This document shows, piece by piece, positions 1 through 10,771 of a DNA stretch of 64,000 nt. The notes below the pieces were generated by a model. The model made no database searches. It saw only the letters and a program-made list of their open reading frames with translations, and was not told the origin of the DNA. The position numbers and the translations under genes were made by a program. The DNA is taken from assembly GCA_018857735.1 (NCBI GenBank), contig JABMCL010001750.1:135001-199000 (forward strand). The letters are read 5' to 3'. This DNA comes from Alviniconcha marisindica (taxonomy: Eukaryota > Mollusca > Gastropoda > Provannidae). The stretch's first letter is position 1. Every line of letters starts with the position of its first letter.

Positions 1-64
1 CTTCCCTCCGTCACCGACGCGCTGCCCGCACGATGCACCGTCGCCGGATGGGGGTCGTTGTCTT
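1..64 (+). CDS. S1 protease exon with GWG motif (partial)
   Basis: The exon is open from the window edge and ends TCT T|GTGAGT in phase 1. It encodes the Cys-containing strand ending AGWGSLS, the classic S1 segment around residues 136-145. The next exon supplies AC to complete a Tyr codon. Confidence 0.88.
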
Positions 65-2755
65 GTGAGTCTTCCTCCTCCTTCTTCTTCTTCTTCTTCT
101 TCTCCTCCTCCTTCTTCTTCTTCTTCTACTCCTCCTCTTCTTCTTCTTCTTCTTCTTCTTCTTCTTCTTCTTCTTCTTCTTCTTCTTCTCCTCCTCCTCC
201 TCCTCCTCCTCCTCTCCTCCTCCTCCTCCTTCTTCTTCTTCTTCTTCTTCTTCTTCTTCTTCTTCTTCTTCTGTTGCTGCTGCTGCTGTTGCTGCTGCTG
301 CTTCTGCTGCTGCTGCTGCTGCTGCTCCTCCTCCTCCTCCTCTTCTTCTTCTTCCTCCTCCTCCTCCTCCTCCTCCTCCTCCTCCTCCTTCTTCTTCTTC
401 TTCTTCTTCTTCTTCTCTTCTTCTTCTTCTTCTTCTTCTCTCCTCTGCTTGCTTCTCTCTCTGCTGCTGCTGCCTCCTCCTCCTCCTCCTCTCTTCTTCT
501 CCTCCTCCTTCTCTCTCTTCTCCTCCTCTTCCTCCTCCTCTTTCTCTTTTTCCTCCTCCTCCTTCTCCTTCTTCTTCTTCTTCTTCTTCTTCTTGCGTAT
601 AGCGTCCAGCTTCAACGTTATGAAGACTTTTAAGTGCATGCTGGTTTATTTTGGCTTTGCATACTGATCCACCGATCAGGGAAATTTAAAGACAGACAGA
701 CAGACAGACAGATACAGAAAGTCAAACACACAGAGAATTCCGGTAATCATGCGCTATACCTACACCCTGGATCACAAACCTGACAAGAGGCAAACTAACA
801 GCGGCTGTGGTTGTTTCATGCTCCCTCTTCCCCCACCTCCGTAAACCCCTCCCCCCAGCTTTCTCCCCGTCCCTAATAAGCCTTATGGTTTCTGTGGATG
901 TTAAGCACCATAATTATTTACTTTACTTACTTACTTACTTACCTACCTAGCTACCTACCTACCTACCAACCTACCTACCTACCTACCTATCTACCTACCT
1001 ACCAACTTACCTACCTACCTACCTACCTACCTACCTACCTACCTACCTACCTACCTACCTACTTATTTACTTTGCATGATGCGGGGATGTCCAGACTCGG
1101 GGTCGGTGCCAGAAGTGCTGCAGGAGGTGGACCTGGACGCCTACGACAACGTGGAGTGCCAGCGGTTGTTCCAGACGTCCACGATGTACGACATCAGCAA
1201 CTACCTCACAGAGGGCGTCATGTGCGCTGCCAACGGCACTACTGGCGGACAGGATTCTTGCAGGGTGAGCCTTAACTTGAAGCTAGTTTGTAGGCTAGTG
1301 TCAGGGTCCAGGCGAGATCGAGGGAAGGGAGGTGGTGCTGGACCCTCAAGAGAGCCCAGAAGAGATCAAGAGCAAGGAGGTGGAGCTGGGCTCAGAAAGT
1401 CGGACTTCTTTTGCTTCAGTTGTTCCTCAGCAGCAGTGCTTCGGACATTGTATTTGTGACTCTGTTCTGCATTGCAGTTGAAACGGCCGTTGCGTAGTAC
1501 ACTCGTTGCTACGCAAAGGCGAGGTCCCCACTGCCTTAACATTGTTGTTCTGGCGGCGGTCCACGGCCTCTTCGGTCTTCCGGGTCGGAAGGCGCGGTCG
1601 ACCCTCTCACTCTTTCTCCACCCCACCCACCCCCTCCCCCACCCCCACCCCCTGTCCACGTCACTAATAGGCCACCCCCCCTGTCCACGTCCCTAATAGG
1701 CCACCCCCCCTGTCCACGTCACTAATAGGCCACCTCGCTGTCCACGTCACTAATAGGCCACCCCCCCTGTCCACGTCCCTAATAGGCCACCCCCCCTGTC
1801 CACGTCACTAATAGGCCACCTCGCTGTCCACGTCCTAATAGGCCACCCCCTGTCCCGTCCCTAATAGGCCACCTCGCTGTCCACGTCCCTAATAGGCCAC
1901 CCCCCCCCCCCCCTGTCCACGTCCCTAATAGGCCACCCCCTGTCCACGTCACTAATAGGCCACCTCGCTGTCCACGTCCCTAATAGGCCACCTCGCTGTC
2001 CACGTCACTAATAGGCCACCTCGCTGTCCACGTCACTAATAGGCCACCTCGCTTCTGTGGACGTTAAGCGCCATGATTACTTTAGGCTGTTGTCATTCAG
2101 CGTGAGAATGCCGGGGGACTAACCCCTTCACTGCCCCAGCCTGTCCAATTTCCGGGCTGAAAAGTGCAGGCACACGCCTGCTAACAGTATATCTTCCGGT
2201 CCAATAACAAATTTAATTTCAATATTTTGCGTTTTGATGAAAGTCTTTTCGCGTGCTAATGCGAAAAAGAAAAAGAAAAAGCTTAAGGATTTCAAATTTC
2301 GCACTTTTTGTCGTTTTTTAAATGATATCTTGGCAGTGAAAGGGTTATGGTGGAGAGCCCAGGGTGACTTGTTGTGACGGGTGACCGCCTTGTTGCAGGG
2401 TGACTTGTTGTGACGGGTGACCGCCTTGTTGTGACGGGCGATCGCCTTGTTGCAGGGTGACTTGCGACGGGTGACCGCCTTGTTGCAGGGTGACTTGTTG
2501 TGACGGGTGACCGCCTTGTTGCAGGGTGACTTGTTGTGACGGGTGACCGCCTTGTTGCAGGGTGACTCGGGCAGCTCCCTGATGTGCCTGCAGACGGACG
2601 CCGCCGGCCTGTACTACAAGGTGTTCGGCATCGTGTCCAGCGGGTTTGGCTGCGGCAACCCCGGCCAGCCCGGCTTCTACACCTACGTGCCCTTCTACGC
2701 CAACTGGGTCCTGTCCACCATCGACACCCTCAACGCCGAAGCCGCTGCCGGATAG
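1..2755 (+). CDS. S1 family serine protease, C-terminal part (5' truncated by window)
   Basis: Three exons (1-64, 1095-1264, 2561-2755) join in phase into the C-terminal ~143 residues of a chymotrypsin-fold S1 protease. The first exon carries the AGWG core strand motif, the second a VLQEVDL strand and the QDSC segment, and the third GDSG with the catalytic serine (Ser195), a CGNPGQPGFYTYV segment and the final NWV helix. By family numbering, the Asp six residues before the catalytic Ser (D189) predicts trypsin-like preference for Lys/Arg. The active-site strand reads GDSGSS instead of the usual GDSGGP, so the oxyanion and substrate edge may be altered. His57 and Asp102 lie upstream of the window, so I cannot confirm an active enzyme. 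The tail after the last helix is short and Ala-rich, ending in TAG. Such proteases are normally secreted, for digestion or extracellular proteolysis. The substrate is unknown. Confidence 0.9.
70..595 (+). repeat. (CTT/CCT/CTG)n pyrimidine tract in protease intron
   Basis: More than 500 bases of interleaved TTC, TCC and TGC triplets start right after the donor at 64/65. Open frames of poly-Ser/Leu/Phe here are artefacts of the triplet repeat. The tract is a homopurine-homopyrimidine mirror, a potential triplex former. Confidence 0.95.
918..1068 (+). repeat. (ACCT/ACTT)n microsatellite
   Basis: A tetranucleotide repeat immediately before the acceptor of the second protease exon, probably acting as its pyrimidine tract. 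Confidence 0.95.
1095..1264 (+). CDS. S1 protease exon with QDSC segment
   Basis: The acceptor is ATGTCCAG|AC, where the upstream (ACCT)n tract serves as a pyrimidine tract. The donor is TGCAGG|GTGAGC in phase 0. It encodes SVPEVLQEVDL, a conserved-type CAANGT segment and GGQDSCR, which places D189 six residues before the catalytic serine. Confidence 0.9.
1300..1660 (+). mobile_element. dispersed ~400-base repeat, copy 1
   Basis: This stretch is similar along its length to 6995-7410. Shared blocks include AGGCGAGATC, GGAGGTGGAGCTGG, GGACATTGT and GTTCTGGCGGCGGTCCA. Both copies run into the same tail (CCTAATAGGCC, then GTGGACGT). There is no coding capacity; it is probably a non-autonomous retroelement. 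Confidence 0.7.
1655..2052 (+). repeat. minisatellite of TCCCTAATAGGCCACC units
   Basis: About a dozen units of 25-34 bases with core CTAATAGGCCACC and CTGTCCACGTC. The unit equals the tail of the dispersed element just upstream. The array ends in the rest of that tail (TCTGTGGACGTTAAGCGCCA at ~2054-2073), so it is an expanded element tail. Confidence 0.9.
2119..2347 (+). mobile_element. TTAA-type MITE, copy 1 (piggyBac-like ends)
   Basis: It starts AACCCCTTCACTGCC and ends GGCAGTGAAAGGGTTA, which are terminal inverted repeats. The interior matches 50684-50923. The flanks here are decayed (CTAA / TTAT) compared with the perfect TTAA of the other copy. Confidence 0.75.
2376..2560 (+). repeat. 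tandem copies of the protease last-exon acceptor
   Basis: Units of about 41 bases carry TTGTTGCAG|GGTGAC, identical to the real acceptor at 2560/2561. Four upstream decoys lie near 2398, 2455, 2488 and 2524. Translated from a decoy, the frame GGT GAC TTG TTG TGA stops at once or after one more unit. Confidence 0.9.
2561..2755 (+). CDS. S1 protease last coding exon with catalytic Ser
   Basis: The acceptor is TTGTTGCAG|GGTGAC in phase 0. The exon encodes GDSGSS, the GFGCG loop, PGFYTYV and the C-terminal helix, then TAG at 2753-2755. The same acceptor sequence is tandemly repeated just upstream (2376-2560). Confidence 0.92.
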   Translation, partial: GDSGSSLMCLQTDAAGLYYKVFGIVSSGFGCGNPGQPGFYTYVPFYANWVLSTIDTLNAEAAAG

Positions 2756-3544
2756 GTGGTGGGAGCTAGGTGTCCTTCGGGGTTGGGGAGGTGGAGGTGG
2801 TGGTGGAGGTGGAGGTGGAGGCTGAGGGAGGCTCTGAGAGAAGCCCCGTCAGCTACAGCCAACTTGGATTTGGGTTTCACTTTCAGTTTTCTAAGAGAGA
2901 GAGAGAGAGAGAAAAAAGAAAAGAAAAAAATAGAACAAAAAACCCAAAGAGGTAATCGTCAAACAGATCGTCTGAAATAACTCACAAGAAAAATGGTTGA
3001 TCAGGAGCGAACCAGCAATTTTGTTTTTCCCTTTTTTTTCCCCTTTTTTTCTTCTTTTTTTCTCCTTTTTTTTTTTTTCTTCTTCTTCTTCTTCTTCTTC
3101 TTCTTCTTCTTCTTCTTCATTTACTTATTTCTATATTTTTGATTGATGGCTTTTTTCTACTTTTATTTTGGGGGGTGGTGGTGGGGGGGGGGATTCTTGT
3201 TTGCTTAATTTGATAACTTGATTTTGTTTTTTGCTTGGTGCCTGTGCAATTTTTCTACTGTGCTAAAACACGCAAAACCAAATGAAATATCTGCACGTGT
3301 GTTTGCACCGAGAAAACATATCTGAAGTCCCTGTGGGCCAGATGCAAGCCACGGAGGTCATCGAGTAAAAGGCATAAAATTATACATTCAGATCGACTGG
3401 TCGAAATGAACATTATATTTCCATCGAAGCAGAGATAAAATTAAATAAATCTTTAAAAACGACAAGTTAGAAAAGAGAACTGCCTTGGCCAAATACTTGG
3501 AGTTATCAAATTAAGCAAACAAGAACCCCCTATAAAGCTTATAG

Positions 3545-3900
3545 GAGTAAGTTAGTAACTCTTTTTTTTTTACGCCCAGTCAGCCAGGACGGTTATATCA
3601 GGGAGAAATCTGTCAGATGTGTCCTGTGAATTTTGAAAATAATGGTTGTGAAAGCTCGTGAATTTTGGACTAAAAAGCTTGTAGGAGTAAGTTAGTACCT
3701 CTTTTTTTTTACGCCCAGTCAGCCAGGACGGTTCTATCAGGGCGAAATATGTCAGATGTGTCCTGTGAATTTTGAAAATAATGGTCGTGAAAGTTGGTAA
3801 ATTTTGAACTAAAAATCTTGTCGGAGTAAGTTAGTAAGTTCCTTGTTTTTTTACGCCCATTAAACCATGACGGTTATATCAGGGCGAAAGTTGTAGGAAC
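3545..3900 (+). repeat. three-copy tandem repeat, ~125-base unit
   Basis: Each unit carries ACGCCCAGTCAGCCA...GGACGG, ATCAGGG, GATGTGTCCTGTGAATTTTG and GGAGTAAGTTAGTA. Copies diverge by a few percent. No ORF. Confidence 0.85.
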
Positions 3901-4198
3901 CCTGTTGTCTGGAATGTTGGGGTTTGTGAAGCAAAAGCAGAATCTCACCCGTCAGTAAATTCCGCTGACTTTGCTCAGGGGAACCAACAACAAGCATAAT
4001 ATTTGTATCATAGTTCAGAACTTCCTGTTTTGGTTTCCTTTTTATCTTTTTCTTTTTTCCCCTACAAAATATTTATCTTTCATTCCCAAGATTGAACGTT
4101 CCCAAAGAATGTTGACTTACGTAAAGCATGACCTCCAGATATTTTTGGCAAGATCTTTTTGTAGGTCGAGAGGAAGCAGTGGGGGAAAAGAAGGTGTG

Positions 4199-4256
4199 GG
4201 GGGGGGGGGGGGGGGGGGGGGGGAGGGGGGGGGGGGGGGAGGGGGGGGGGGGAGGG
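4199..4256 (+). repeat. poly-G tract
   Basis: A nearly uninterrupted run of G, about 57 bases, with a few A. It could form G-quadruplexes and is a likely place for sequencing error in run length. Confidence 0.9.
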
Positions 4257-4791
4257 CGGGTGACCTGGCCTTGCTATGAGTTCAAGTCACCTGAATTTTG
4301 TATCATTTTCGTTTGAAATAGTTTTGCACACAGCTGTGTGTGCTGATTGTGTTTTTGCATCTTTGGTAATGGCGTTACTATGTGAACTGCACTACCGACC
4401 AGTGTGTAAGCAGTTTCAATCGTGTTTGGATTACGTACATCAGTTCTGCATCAAAAATAAAATGTTGTTTTTTTTTTAAATCGGGAACTAAATTATGGAG
4501 CATGCTGAAGCCTTTTACGCAATGATGTTTTCCATTTGTTTTTACTTGCAATATGTGTTCAGTTATTGTCATCTGTGATGGGCAGAATATTGCCGTCTCG
4601 ATTTGTTTGCTTCTGAATGTATATTACATACAACGTATCACCATGGTGCACTTATACCGCACAAAAACAAACAAGGGTGGAAAGATGTGCCTGTGAAGGA
4701 CTTCAGGGTTCGCAAACTGTGTTGGAAATTGTAACTTTTTTCAGTTATAATGTGCATAGCGGGTTTCAGATACAACTGGCATGTTGTTTTT

Positions 4792-4797
4792 AATAAA
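4792..4797 (+). terminator. candidate poly(A) signal AATAAA
   Basis: AATAAA is followed within 10-25 bases by a T- and GT-rich segment, the usual context of a cleavage site. It would close the protease transcript about 2 kb after its stop codon. Confidence 0.3.
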
Positions 4798-4846
4798 GGC
4801 AGTTTTTAAGTCTTTGTGCGTTCAAGTTTAAATTAACCCCACCCCT

Positions 4847-4851
4847 ACACA

Positions 4852-4931
<80 letters not shown>
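4847..4931 (+). repeat. (CA)n microsatellite
   Basis: A pure dinucleotide run, about 40 units. Confidence 0.98.
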
Positions 4932-4933
<2 letters not shown>

Positions 4934-5271
4934 CAAGGGATAGAATCTAGAGAGAAGCTCATGCGTTTTCGAGGTATATAGATCAAGGAATGAATAGAGT
5001 TACATGGACGCACACTCCAGGCTTTGCTTTCTAGCACCCCTCATCCTTGGAGGAAAGATGTAAATCAATGCATGGAGTTTACACTCCTTCCCGGCAGCTC
5101 CGCTCTTCTGCAGACACCCGAGTGTTCAGAATACTATCCTTCCGAACGGCAAAGTCCAGTGGCCATGCAGCTCTCTTTCTCTTACTATCTGCAACAAACT
5201 CCCTGTTTCTGTTCGTCTGTTAGTTCTTTTTAATATTCCTTGAAAACCTTTCTCTTATACGGCTGTGTGCG

Positions 5272-5301
5272 TGCGTGCGTGCTTCTGTGTGTTTGTGTGT
5301 G

Positions 5302-5359
<58 letters not shown>

Positions 5360-5362
5360 GTG

Positions 5363-5439
<77 letters not shown>

Positions 5440-5470
5440 CTCTGTGTGTGTGCGTGCGTGCGTGCGTGCG
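5272..5470 (+). repeat. (GT)n microsatellite
   Basis: A long GT run with GCGT interruptions at both ends. Confidence 0.98.
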
Positions 5471-5538
5471 TTGCTATGCATTGAATCCTGATAACATAGG
5501 TTTAAAGACTGTTTCCAAGCGCTCAGGGCCTGTGCAGT

Positions 5539-5880
5539 GAGCAGGTTTGGCCCAGCGGTAACTGAGGCGTTAGGCTGGTAAGCGGAAGGACCTGGGTTCG
5601 ATACCGCTTCGGCTCTCCTTTCTCTTCAAAAAGGTTGCGGTTTGTGGACACTGTCTTGTGACTTTGTCCATCACTTCCTGCTGAAACATTAAAATGGCTC
5701 TCATCGCTGCCCATCATAATGCAGGAATCATTCTGGTGCTGACAGTGTAGCGATAGGTATATACTCTCCCTCTTCCCCTACCTCCATACATAGTTCAGGA
5801 GCCGTGTGAGAGTCGAGGTGGACGTCCTGGACTGTCCGTCCTAACGAGCCTTCTGGTTTCCGTGGACGTAAAGAATTATT
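5539..5880 (+). mobile_element. tRNA-derived SINE, copy 1
   Basis: It begins with a tRNA-like head: GGCCCAGCGGTAA as box A-like and GGTTCGATACC as box B. The body ends ATTCTGGTGCTGACAGTG, then a CT-rich spacer and the tail GTCCTAACGAGCCTTCTGG. The closest relative in the window is 7907-8216. It is not a functional tRNA gene because the stems do not pair. Confidence 0.75.
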
Positions 5881-5954
5881 GCACCGTGCTTCGGCATTGG
5901 TCACAACTTGTCCCTAATATGTCAACTGACATCTGAGGACATAAAGCATCACTT

Positions 5955-6400
5955 CATCATCATCACCTCCATACCCCCTTCCCCCATTCTCCCCGTCCCT
6001 AATAAGCCTTATGGTTTCTGTGGATGTTAAGCACCATGTTTACTTACTTGCTTCAGGGCTCTGTGCGGGTTAGGCGCTCTAAGTACCCATTATTATGGTC
6101 GCTACCTCATGACCACACACTAAGGTCTTCACCCAACCCTCATTAGCGCATGGGCTTGGCACAAGATGGAGTCCTCCCTTCTATCTCTTCCTGTTCCCGT
6201 CTTCCTTACTGCTGCATTGTCCACGCGTGTGACGTGACACGGCAGCATCGCGTCATATACATATACGCGTCATGTATTAGTAAGCAAACATGGTGCTTAA
6301 CGTCCACAGAAACCGTACGACTTATTAGGGACGGGGAGAAGGGTTTATGGGGGTGGCGGAGAGGGAGACTATTATACCTATCGCTACCTGTCACCACCGT
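5955..6400. mobile_element. SINE-tail fragments, both orientations
   Basis: A (+) fragment at 5965-6036 carries CCCTAATAAGCC and TTTCTGTGGATGTTAAGCAC. A (-) fragment at 6285-6395 carries the reverse complement of the same tail plus the body piece TAGCGATAGGTAT. Between them, at 6055-6095, is GGGTTAGGCGCTCTAAGTA, another common repeat piece also seen near 44510 in reverse. Confidence 0.6.
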
Positions 6401-6683
6401 CATGTATTTTATGTGTGACAATATTTACACACGTTCGGCGAGGTAAATACCGTCTTTGGACACCAAACTAAAGGAAGGCTATTCTAAATGTATTTATACA
6501 CAAATTCTTATTGACCTAGTCTGGATGTTCCTCCGGTGGAGTTTATGTACTTTGTATTTACACGCATGCCAGGTGAGAGTTACCGTAGGCGACTCAGGTC
6601 TCTGCTGTTGTAGTTGTGCTACGTATTATTTCCGAGGGCTAATTAACTTCCTTGTGTGTTGGTCCAGTCTGGTCTGTTTTCAG

Positions 6684-6687
<4 letters not shown>

Positions 6688-6742
<55 letters not shown>
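6688..6742 (+). repeat. (TTA)n microsatellite
   Basis: A pure trinucleotide run of about 18 units. Confidence 0.97.
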
Positions 6743-6994
6743 TTGTCCACGTTCAAGCCTGGAGCGGAGAACGCTTATTTGGCAACGTCCACTTGTTAGA
6801 CGTGACAGCTTTGCTCCATCTTGTTACATCAGTACCAACAAAACAAGGTTAGATAGCAGCCAAACCCAAACTCAACTCACCTGTCTCAGGGGCCGAGGGC
6901 ATGGTAGTTAGTTATTGGTTTTTAACGCCCAGTCAACCTTATGGTCGTATAATGGTGAAATTCCTATAAAAACAGTGGCAACTGACACGAAACG

Positions 6995-7410
6995 TCAGGG
7001 GTTCCAGGCGAGATCAAAAGATCAAGAGATCTTAGAGGAGGGAGGTGGAGCTGGACCCTCAACTTAGCCCAGAAGAGATCATGAGTAGGGAGGTGGAGCT
7101 GGGCTAAGAAAGGTGGACTTCCTTTGCTTGAGTTGTCCAAGTTGTTCGTCAACAGCAATGCAACGGACATTGTCTTTGTGACTCTGTCCAAGCACAGCAA
7201 TTGAAACAGCAATTGCGCAGTGCACAAGTCGCTGGGCAATGGCGAGGGGACACCGCCTTAACACTTCCATTGTTCTGGCGGCGGTCCATGGTCTCTCCGG
7301 TCTTTTTTCGGGCGGTTTCCGCGGTCGAGCCTTGGAGTAAAGTCGTCCCTTTCCCACTCTGTCCCCATCCCTAATAGGCCATCTCGCCTCCGTGGACGTA
7401 AAGCACCAAG
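6995..7410 (+). mobile_element. dispersed ~400-base repeat, copy 2
   Basis: The second copy of the element at 1300-1660. It ends CCCTAATAGGCCATCTCG then CCGTGGACGTAAAGCACC, the tail shared with the SINEs. The short open frames in it are not conserved between copies. Confidence 0.7.
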
Positions 7411-7444
7411 AAAGAAGAAAAAACAAACAAAAAAACAAAAAAAC

Positions 7445-7855
7445 ACGAAACGTTTTACATCATTAAACCACTGTCAAAGATATTAAACGACTAAATTCCT
7501 ATAAATAAAAAATTAAAGTGGCAACCGGCTCGAAACATTTTACATCATTAAACCACTGTCAAAGCTATAAAACGACTAAATTCCTATAAAAACAGTGGCA
7601 ACCGACACGAAACGTTTTACATCATCAAACCACTGTCAAAGATATAAAACGACTAAATTCCTATAAAATAAAATAAAACAGTGGTTACCGGCACGAAACA
7701 TTTTACATCATTAAACCACTGTCAAAAATATAAAACAACTAATTCCTATAAATAAAAACCGTGGCAACCGACAGAAACGTTTCACCTCATTAAACCACTG
7801 TCAAAGATATAAAACAACTAAATTCCTATAAAAATAGTGGCAACCGACAACAATG
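7445..7855 (+). repeat. five-copy tandem repeat, ~85-90-base unit
   Basis: Units carry CGAAACGTTTTACATCAT, AAACCACTGTCAAAGATAT and AAATTCCTATAAAAACAGTGG. AT-rich, no ORF. Confidence 0.88.
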
Positions 7856-7906
7856 TACCAGAATGAGGTATAAAACACGAAAGACTTTACTATTTTATGA
7901 TGTCGT

Positions 7907-8216
7907 GAGCCGGTTTGGCCTAGCGATAAGGCGTTAGGCTGGTAAGCAGAAGGACCTCGGTTCGAATCCGCTTCGGCTCTCCTTTCTCTTCAAAAGTTGT
8001 GGTCTGTGGAAATTGTCTAGTTACTTTGTCCATCACAGTTAATGAAACATTAAGTGGCTCTCGTCACTGCCCATCTTAATGCAGAAGTCATTCTGGTGGT
8101 GACAGTGTAGCATTAGGTATATATCTCCCTCTCTCCCCACCTCCGTCCCCCCCCCCCCCCTCCCCCCCCTCCCTAATAAGTCTTACGGTTTCTGTGGACG
8201 TTAAGCACCATGTTTA
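7907..8216 (+). mobile_element. tRNA-derived SINE, copy 2
   Basis: The head runs GAGCCGGTTTGGCCTAGCG to TTCGGCTCTCC, with a perfect box B GGTTCGAATCC at 7959-7969. The same body as copy 1 follows, then a C-rich spacer and the tail CCCTAATAAGTCTTACGG...GTTAAGCACCAT. RNA polymerase III-type promoter layout. Confidence 0.8.
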
Positions 8217-8329
8217 CCTTACTATTTTGTGAACTGCCATTATTTGACTGATGGATGGCAGGCCCGATTCAAGTTGGTCCAGAGGTGTTTAAGCTGTATT
8301 GACGTCTGCCGGCAATGAACAACCAAACT

Positions 8330-10771
8330 AAATTCGTAAGTCGTTCTGCACTGATGAAGTTTTACCTGACCTTACTACTAGTTTTATGCAAAAAAAGTCT
8401 GACAGACAGAAGGCACACACACACACATGCATGCACACACGCTCACTAACATTTGCACATTCATACAACAAGAAAACAAAAGAGCCACATTCCATAATAC
8501 AAACAAAGTGAGATGTCGCACGACTGACAAGCACAGGCATGAGACAACAAAATAAACCAGAAAATCAGACAAGGTAGTCTCTCTTTTAATCATAGTTCCA
8601 TGTACAACATTCACCATATACCCATACAAAACCATACTTCCACAGTTCTGTATATACAGTGCTTTTATACACTCGAAGAATCATGTCAAACTGCTCATTC
8701 ATATCACAATACCATACCCTTTCTCACTCCCTCTTTTTCTTTCTTCGGAGGGACTTAGATTCTTTCATAACCATTCAAACTTCAGTGCAAGAAGTAAACA
8801 AAAACTACTACGGTAAAACTAGCTGGATCTGCTCTTGTCTTATGTTCCAATATTCCTTGTTTCATTTTGGCTTTCATGCTGCAGTTTTAGTTTTACTAAG
8901 CAATGCTTGGTAGACTCGCATTCAAAATGGGGAAAAGATCTTGTAAGTAGATTCACATTCAAAATGGAAAAACAAATCTTTGTTTCTTTCTTTGTGGGAA
9001 TGCAGACTGTAGTAGTCACAGAGGAACTGACTACTTTCTGGTGGTCTGACATTGCTGTGACTTTCAAACAAGGTCAAACCCAATGAAAATTGTACACCCA
9101 GGTAAAGATCCACAAGAACTACCACATTGCACAGAAAGCATTCAAAATGTGAAGTGTCAGAAAAAATCCCAACAATACAATTTTTGCCACAAATGGCTCT
9201 CCAGCCTAACAGTAACACCTGTTACGCCAGTAAACAATTCTGTTTTGGGGTGTTTTTTTTGTTCTGATGTCTATCAACAGTGTTTTATCTGTCTCACATG
9301 CTTGTAAGCACCTTAGGCTCAACCTAGATGAGGTGTTGAACATGCAAGTGATCAGTGTTATTCTTTATCAGAAAACACTTCCAGGTCTACCTTTCTGAGC
9401 TGCTGCCATCTGGTGATTAGGTCAGTCACTTAAAGAGAGAAAAGCTCCATCATCTAAAAAGAGAAAAAATCCACGGAAGGTACTGCGCAGTATGTTTCAA
9501 GGTGCTGTTTGAACAGCATCAGAAAAAGTGTCCACATTAAGTTTACCCACACACTGCAGCCTAATAGATGCTCAGACTTACACTCGTCATTCCACAGACT
9601 TGAACGTTTCATGCAGGTCAAAAAGGGTATCACACTTTCAGTTTCACTTGGGTAACATTGCTATGTTCAAACAAAGCCACTGGAGTATAAATTTAGGGTG
9701 TAATACTTTGCTGGACAACGACATCCCTGCCAGAGTCCAAGCTTCAGTCATTCTTTTTATTCAGCCCATCCCCCAGCCACCCACCCCCAGCCCCGACCCC
9801 ATATACATGAACAGCAAACTCCATAAAGGCAAACAAAAATTAATACCAAAGCTAAAATCCCAACTGTTCTCAGTGCAGTCAGTCAGAACAAAAATCTGCA
9901 ACTGAATCACTGAGCACGTGTGCTTAAACCAAACAATAAATTAGTAATGAAGCACATACACACAAACAGCTTGGTCTCTCCAAAGTCCCAAAGAACCAGA
10001 TCACAGATAATGAACGTAAAGGTAATCTCATGTCATCCTGCCATTTGCACGCTTTTCAGATCACACCACTGCCCCATCAGCTGCCACTTGTTGAAGTCAG
10101 GAATGTGTCAAACCTGCAAAAACAACCCACACGTTCTGCAGTTTAGACAAACCTTACTCCGTGTTAAAATGAATAAGTGTTCGTTCGAACCTTTTTGTGT
10201 TTGGATCTTACTCTGCTCCATTTGACCCTTTACAACTGCTTCTGTCAACCAACTGGCACAAGATATATAAACCAGAAACACTTTCCTTTTCCAGCCATAA
10301 TGAACACACTTGTTTTGCTCTGACACCTGTGAATATAATGAAAAAATAAGAGTACTGAACAGTTTGCTTGCTGTTTTAACAAAGGCAAAATCTGCTTACA
10401 GGATGTGTGTGTGTGTGTGTGTGTGTTTTATGTGTTTGTGTGTGTGTGTCTGTCTGTATGTTTGTGTGTCTGTCCATGTGAGTGTGTGTGTGTGTGTGTG
10501 TGCACATGCATGCACCTGTGTGCATGTTAGGTTTTGGTATGCACGCATCTGTGTGCATGTATGTGTTTGCATGCACGCACATACATGTGACAGTAGGCAA
10601 AGCATACAAAGTCTGTATTCTGACCATTTATAGGCATTACAGAGAAAGTCTCCGATAGCTCAGGGTTCTCAAAAATGGTGACCATAATTTCTGAATCTGC
10701 GGTCCCCCACCACAGGAACCAGAAAGGAAAGAACAGAAAGCAGAAAGACAAACCTTCTGAGCCAGACATAT
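8330..10771 (-). other. CTCF: probable CTCF 3' UTR
   Basis: Long, mostly unique sequence without splice-compatible ORFs, directly after the CTCF stop. It contains a (GT)n run at 10404-10500. Poly(A) candidates on the minus strand are AATAAA (9756-9761) and ATTAAA (8584-8589), the latter followed by a T/GT-rich stretch. A segment at 10160-10210 is a dispersed repeat piece also found near 24710 and 29105-29150. Confidence 0.5.

Larger units (their letters stand above)
2756..4815 (+). other. probable protease 3' UTR and flank
   Basis: No coding signal. It holds a purine-rich stretch, (TTC)n at 3075-3117, a three-copy tandem repeat at 3545-3900 and a G-run at 4199-4256. Candidate poly(A) signals AATAAA lie at 3444-3449, 4457-4462 and 4792-4797. 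The last is followed by a T/GT-rich stretch typical of a downstream element. Which one is used cannot be told from sequence. Confidence 0.4.

Noticed and set aside
1366..1696. Short frames on both strands
   Set aside because: They fall in a dispersed element; the copy at 6995-7410 does not conserve the frames.
5539..5615. A tRNA gene
   Set aside because: It has boxes A and B but the acceptor and anticodon stems do not pair, and it continues into a SINE body present elsewhere.
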